A stretch of DNA of 23,646 bases from the NCBI GenBank assembly GCA_020058145.1, contig JAGVEP010000416.1:1-23646 (forward strand). Direction: 5' to 3'. The translations under genes were made by a program, and so were the position numbers. Every line of letters starts with the position of its first letter. Positions within the stretch are counted from its first letter, which is position 1. Below are positions 23,624 to 23,646 of this stretch, one piece after another. The notes beneath the pieces were generated by a model, which searched no databases, had not been told where the DNA came from, and saw only the letters and a program-made list of their open reading frames with translations. The DNA comes from Phycisphaerae bacterium (GTDB taxonomy: Bacteria > Planctomycetota > Phycisphaerae > UBA1845 > Fen-1342).

Positions 23624-23646
23624 GTAGCGTCGGACCTCCGAGTCCG
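23624..23646 (-). repeat. Palindrome copy cut by the window edge
   Basis: CGGAC-ctccga-GTCCG preceded by GTAGCGT; on the minus strand it has the palindrome-then-GCTAC layout of the dispersed family. The right arm may extend past the end of the window. Confidence 0.6.

Overview
The window is GC-rich chromosomal DNA, most likely from a planctomycete (Planctomycetota), perhaps Phycisphaerae-like. This placement is an inference. It rests on: a secreted protein with DFDDI-type EF-hand/dockerin-like repeats and many DPN tripeptides; PEP-CTERM-like C-termini; a squalene-cyclase-repeat protein; a system II cytochrome c maturation pair (ResB plus CcsA with a periplasmic N-domain); a type III glutamine synthetase; and a greatly enlarged SecA. 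No phage, transposase, CRISPR array, rRNA or tRNA gene was seen.

Layout, plus strand 1-6500: the 3' part of a prenyltransferase/squalene-oxidase-repeat protein; a small single-span membrane protein; then a tight row of resB-like, ccsA-like and transglutaminase-like membrane protein genes. Minus strand 6488-8837: a broken nucleotidyltransferase gene, overlapping the end of the transglutaminase-like gene, and glnS. Plus strand 9004-12164: a good promoter followed by three secreted-protein genes, each with its own strong ribosome binding site. The first two are tandem paralogues about 86% identical in the mature part. Minus strand 12486-17803: glnN, an Asp-box lipoprotein translationally coupled to a class I aminotransferase, and a second small lipoprotein. 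Plus strand 18163-18702: an unrecognised cytoplasmic protein with a perfect 16-bp palindrome just before its ribosome binding site. Minus strand 18770-23480: secA and efp.

The most striking feature is the load of short repeats. (a) A dispersed family of small palindromes has arms that differ from copy to copy but stay self-complementary, often followed by GCTAC(AT). A cluster of four palindromes sits in frame inside glnS and encodes about 46 extra residues near the C-terminus. (b) An 8-bp tandem repeat (TGCCTCCG/TGCCTTCG) forms a 23-copy array five bases after the glnN stop codon and reappears in frame inside secA. (c) A second 8-bp-period repeat (GGTGATAA type) lies as an inverted pair between secA and efp and supplies the efp stop codon.

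At the protein level, SecA has two N-terminal membrane segments and what look like four degenerate copies of its helical-wing unit where ordinary SecA has one. EF-P lacks the usual tip lysine. All assignments come from reading the sequence by eye; no database search was possible.
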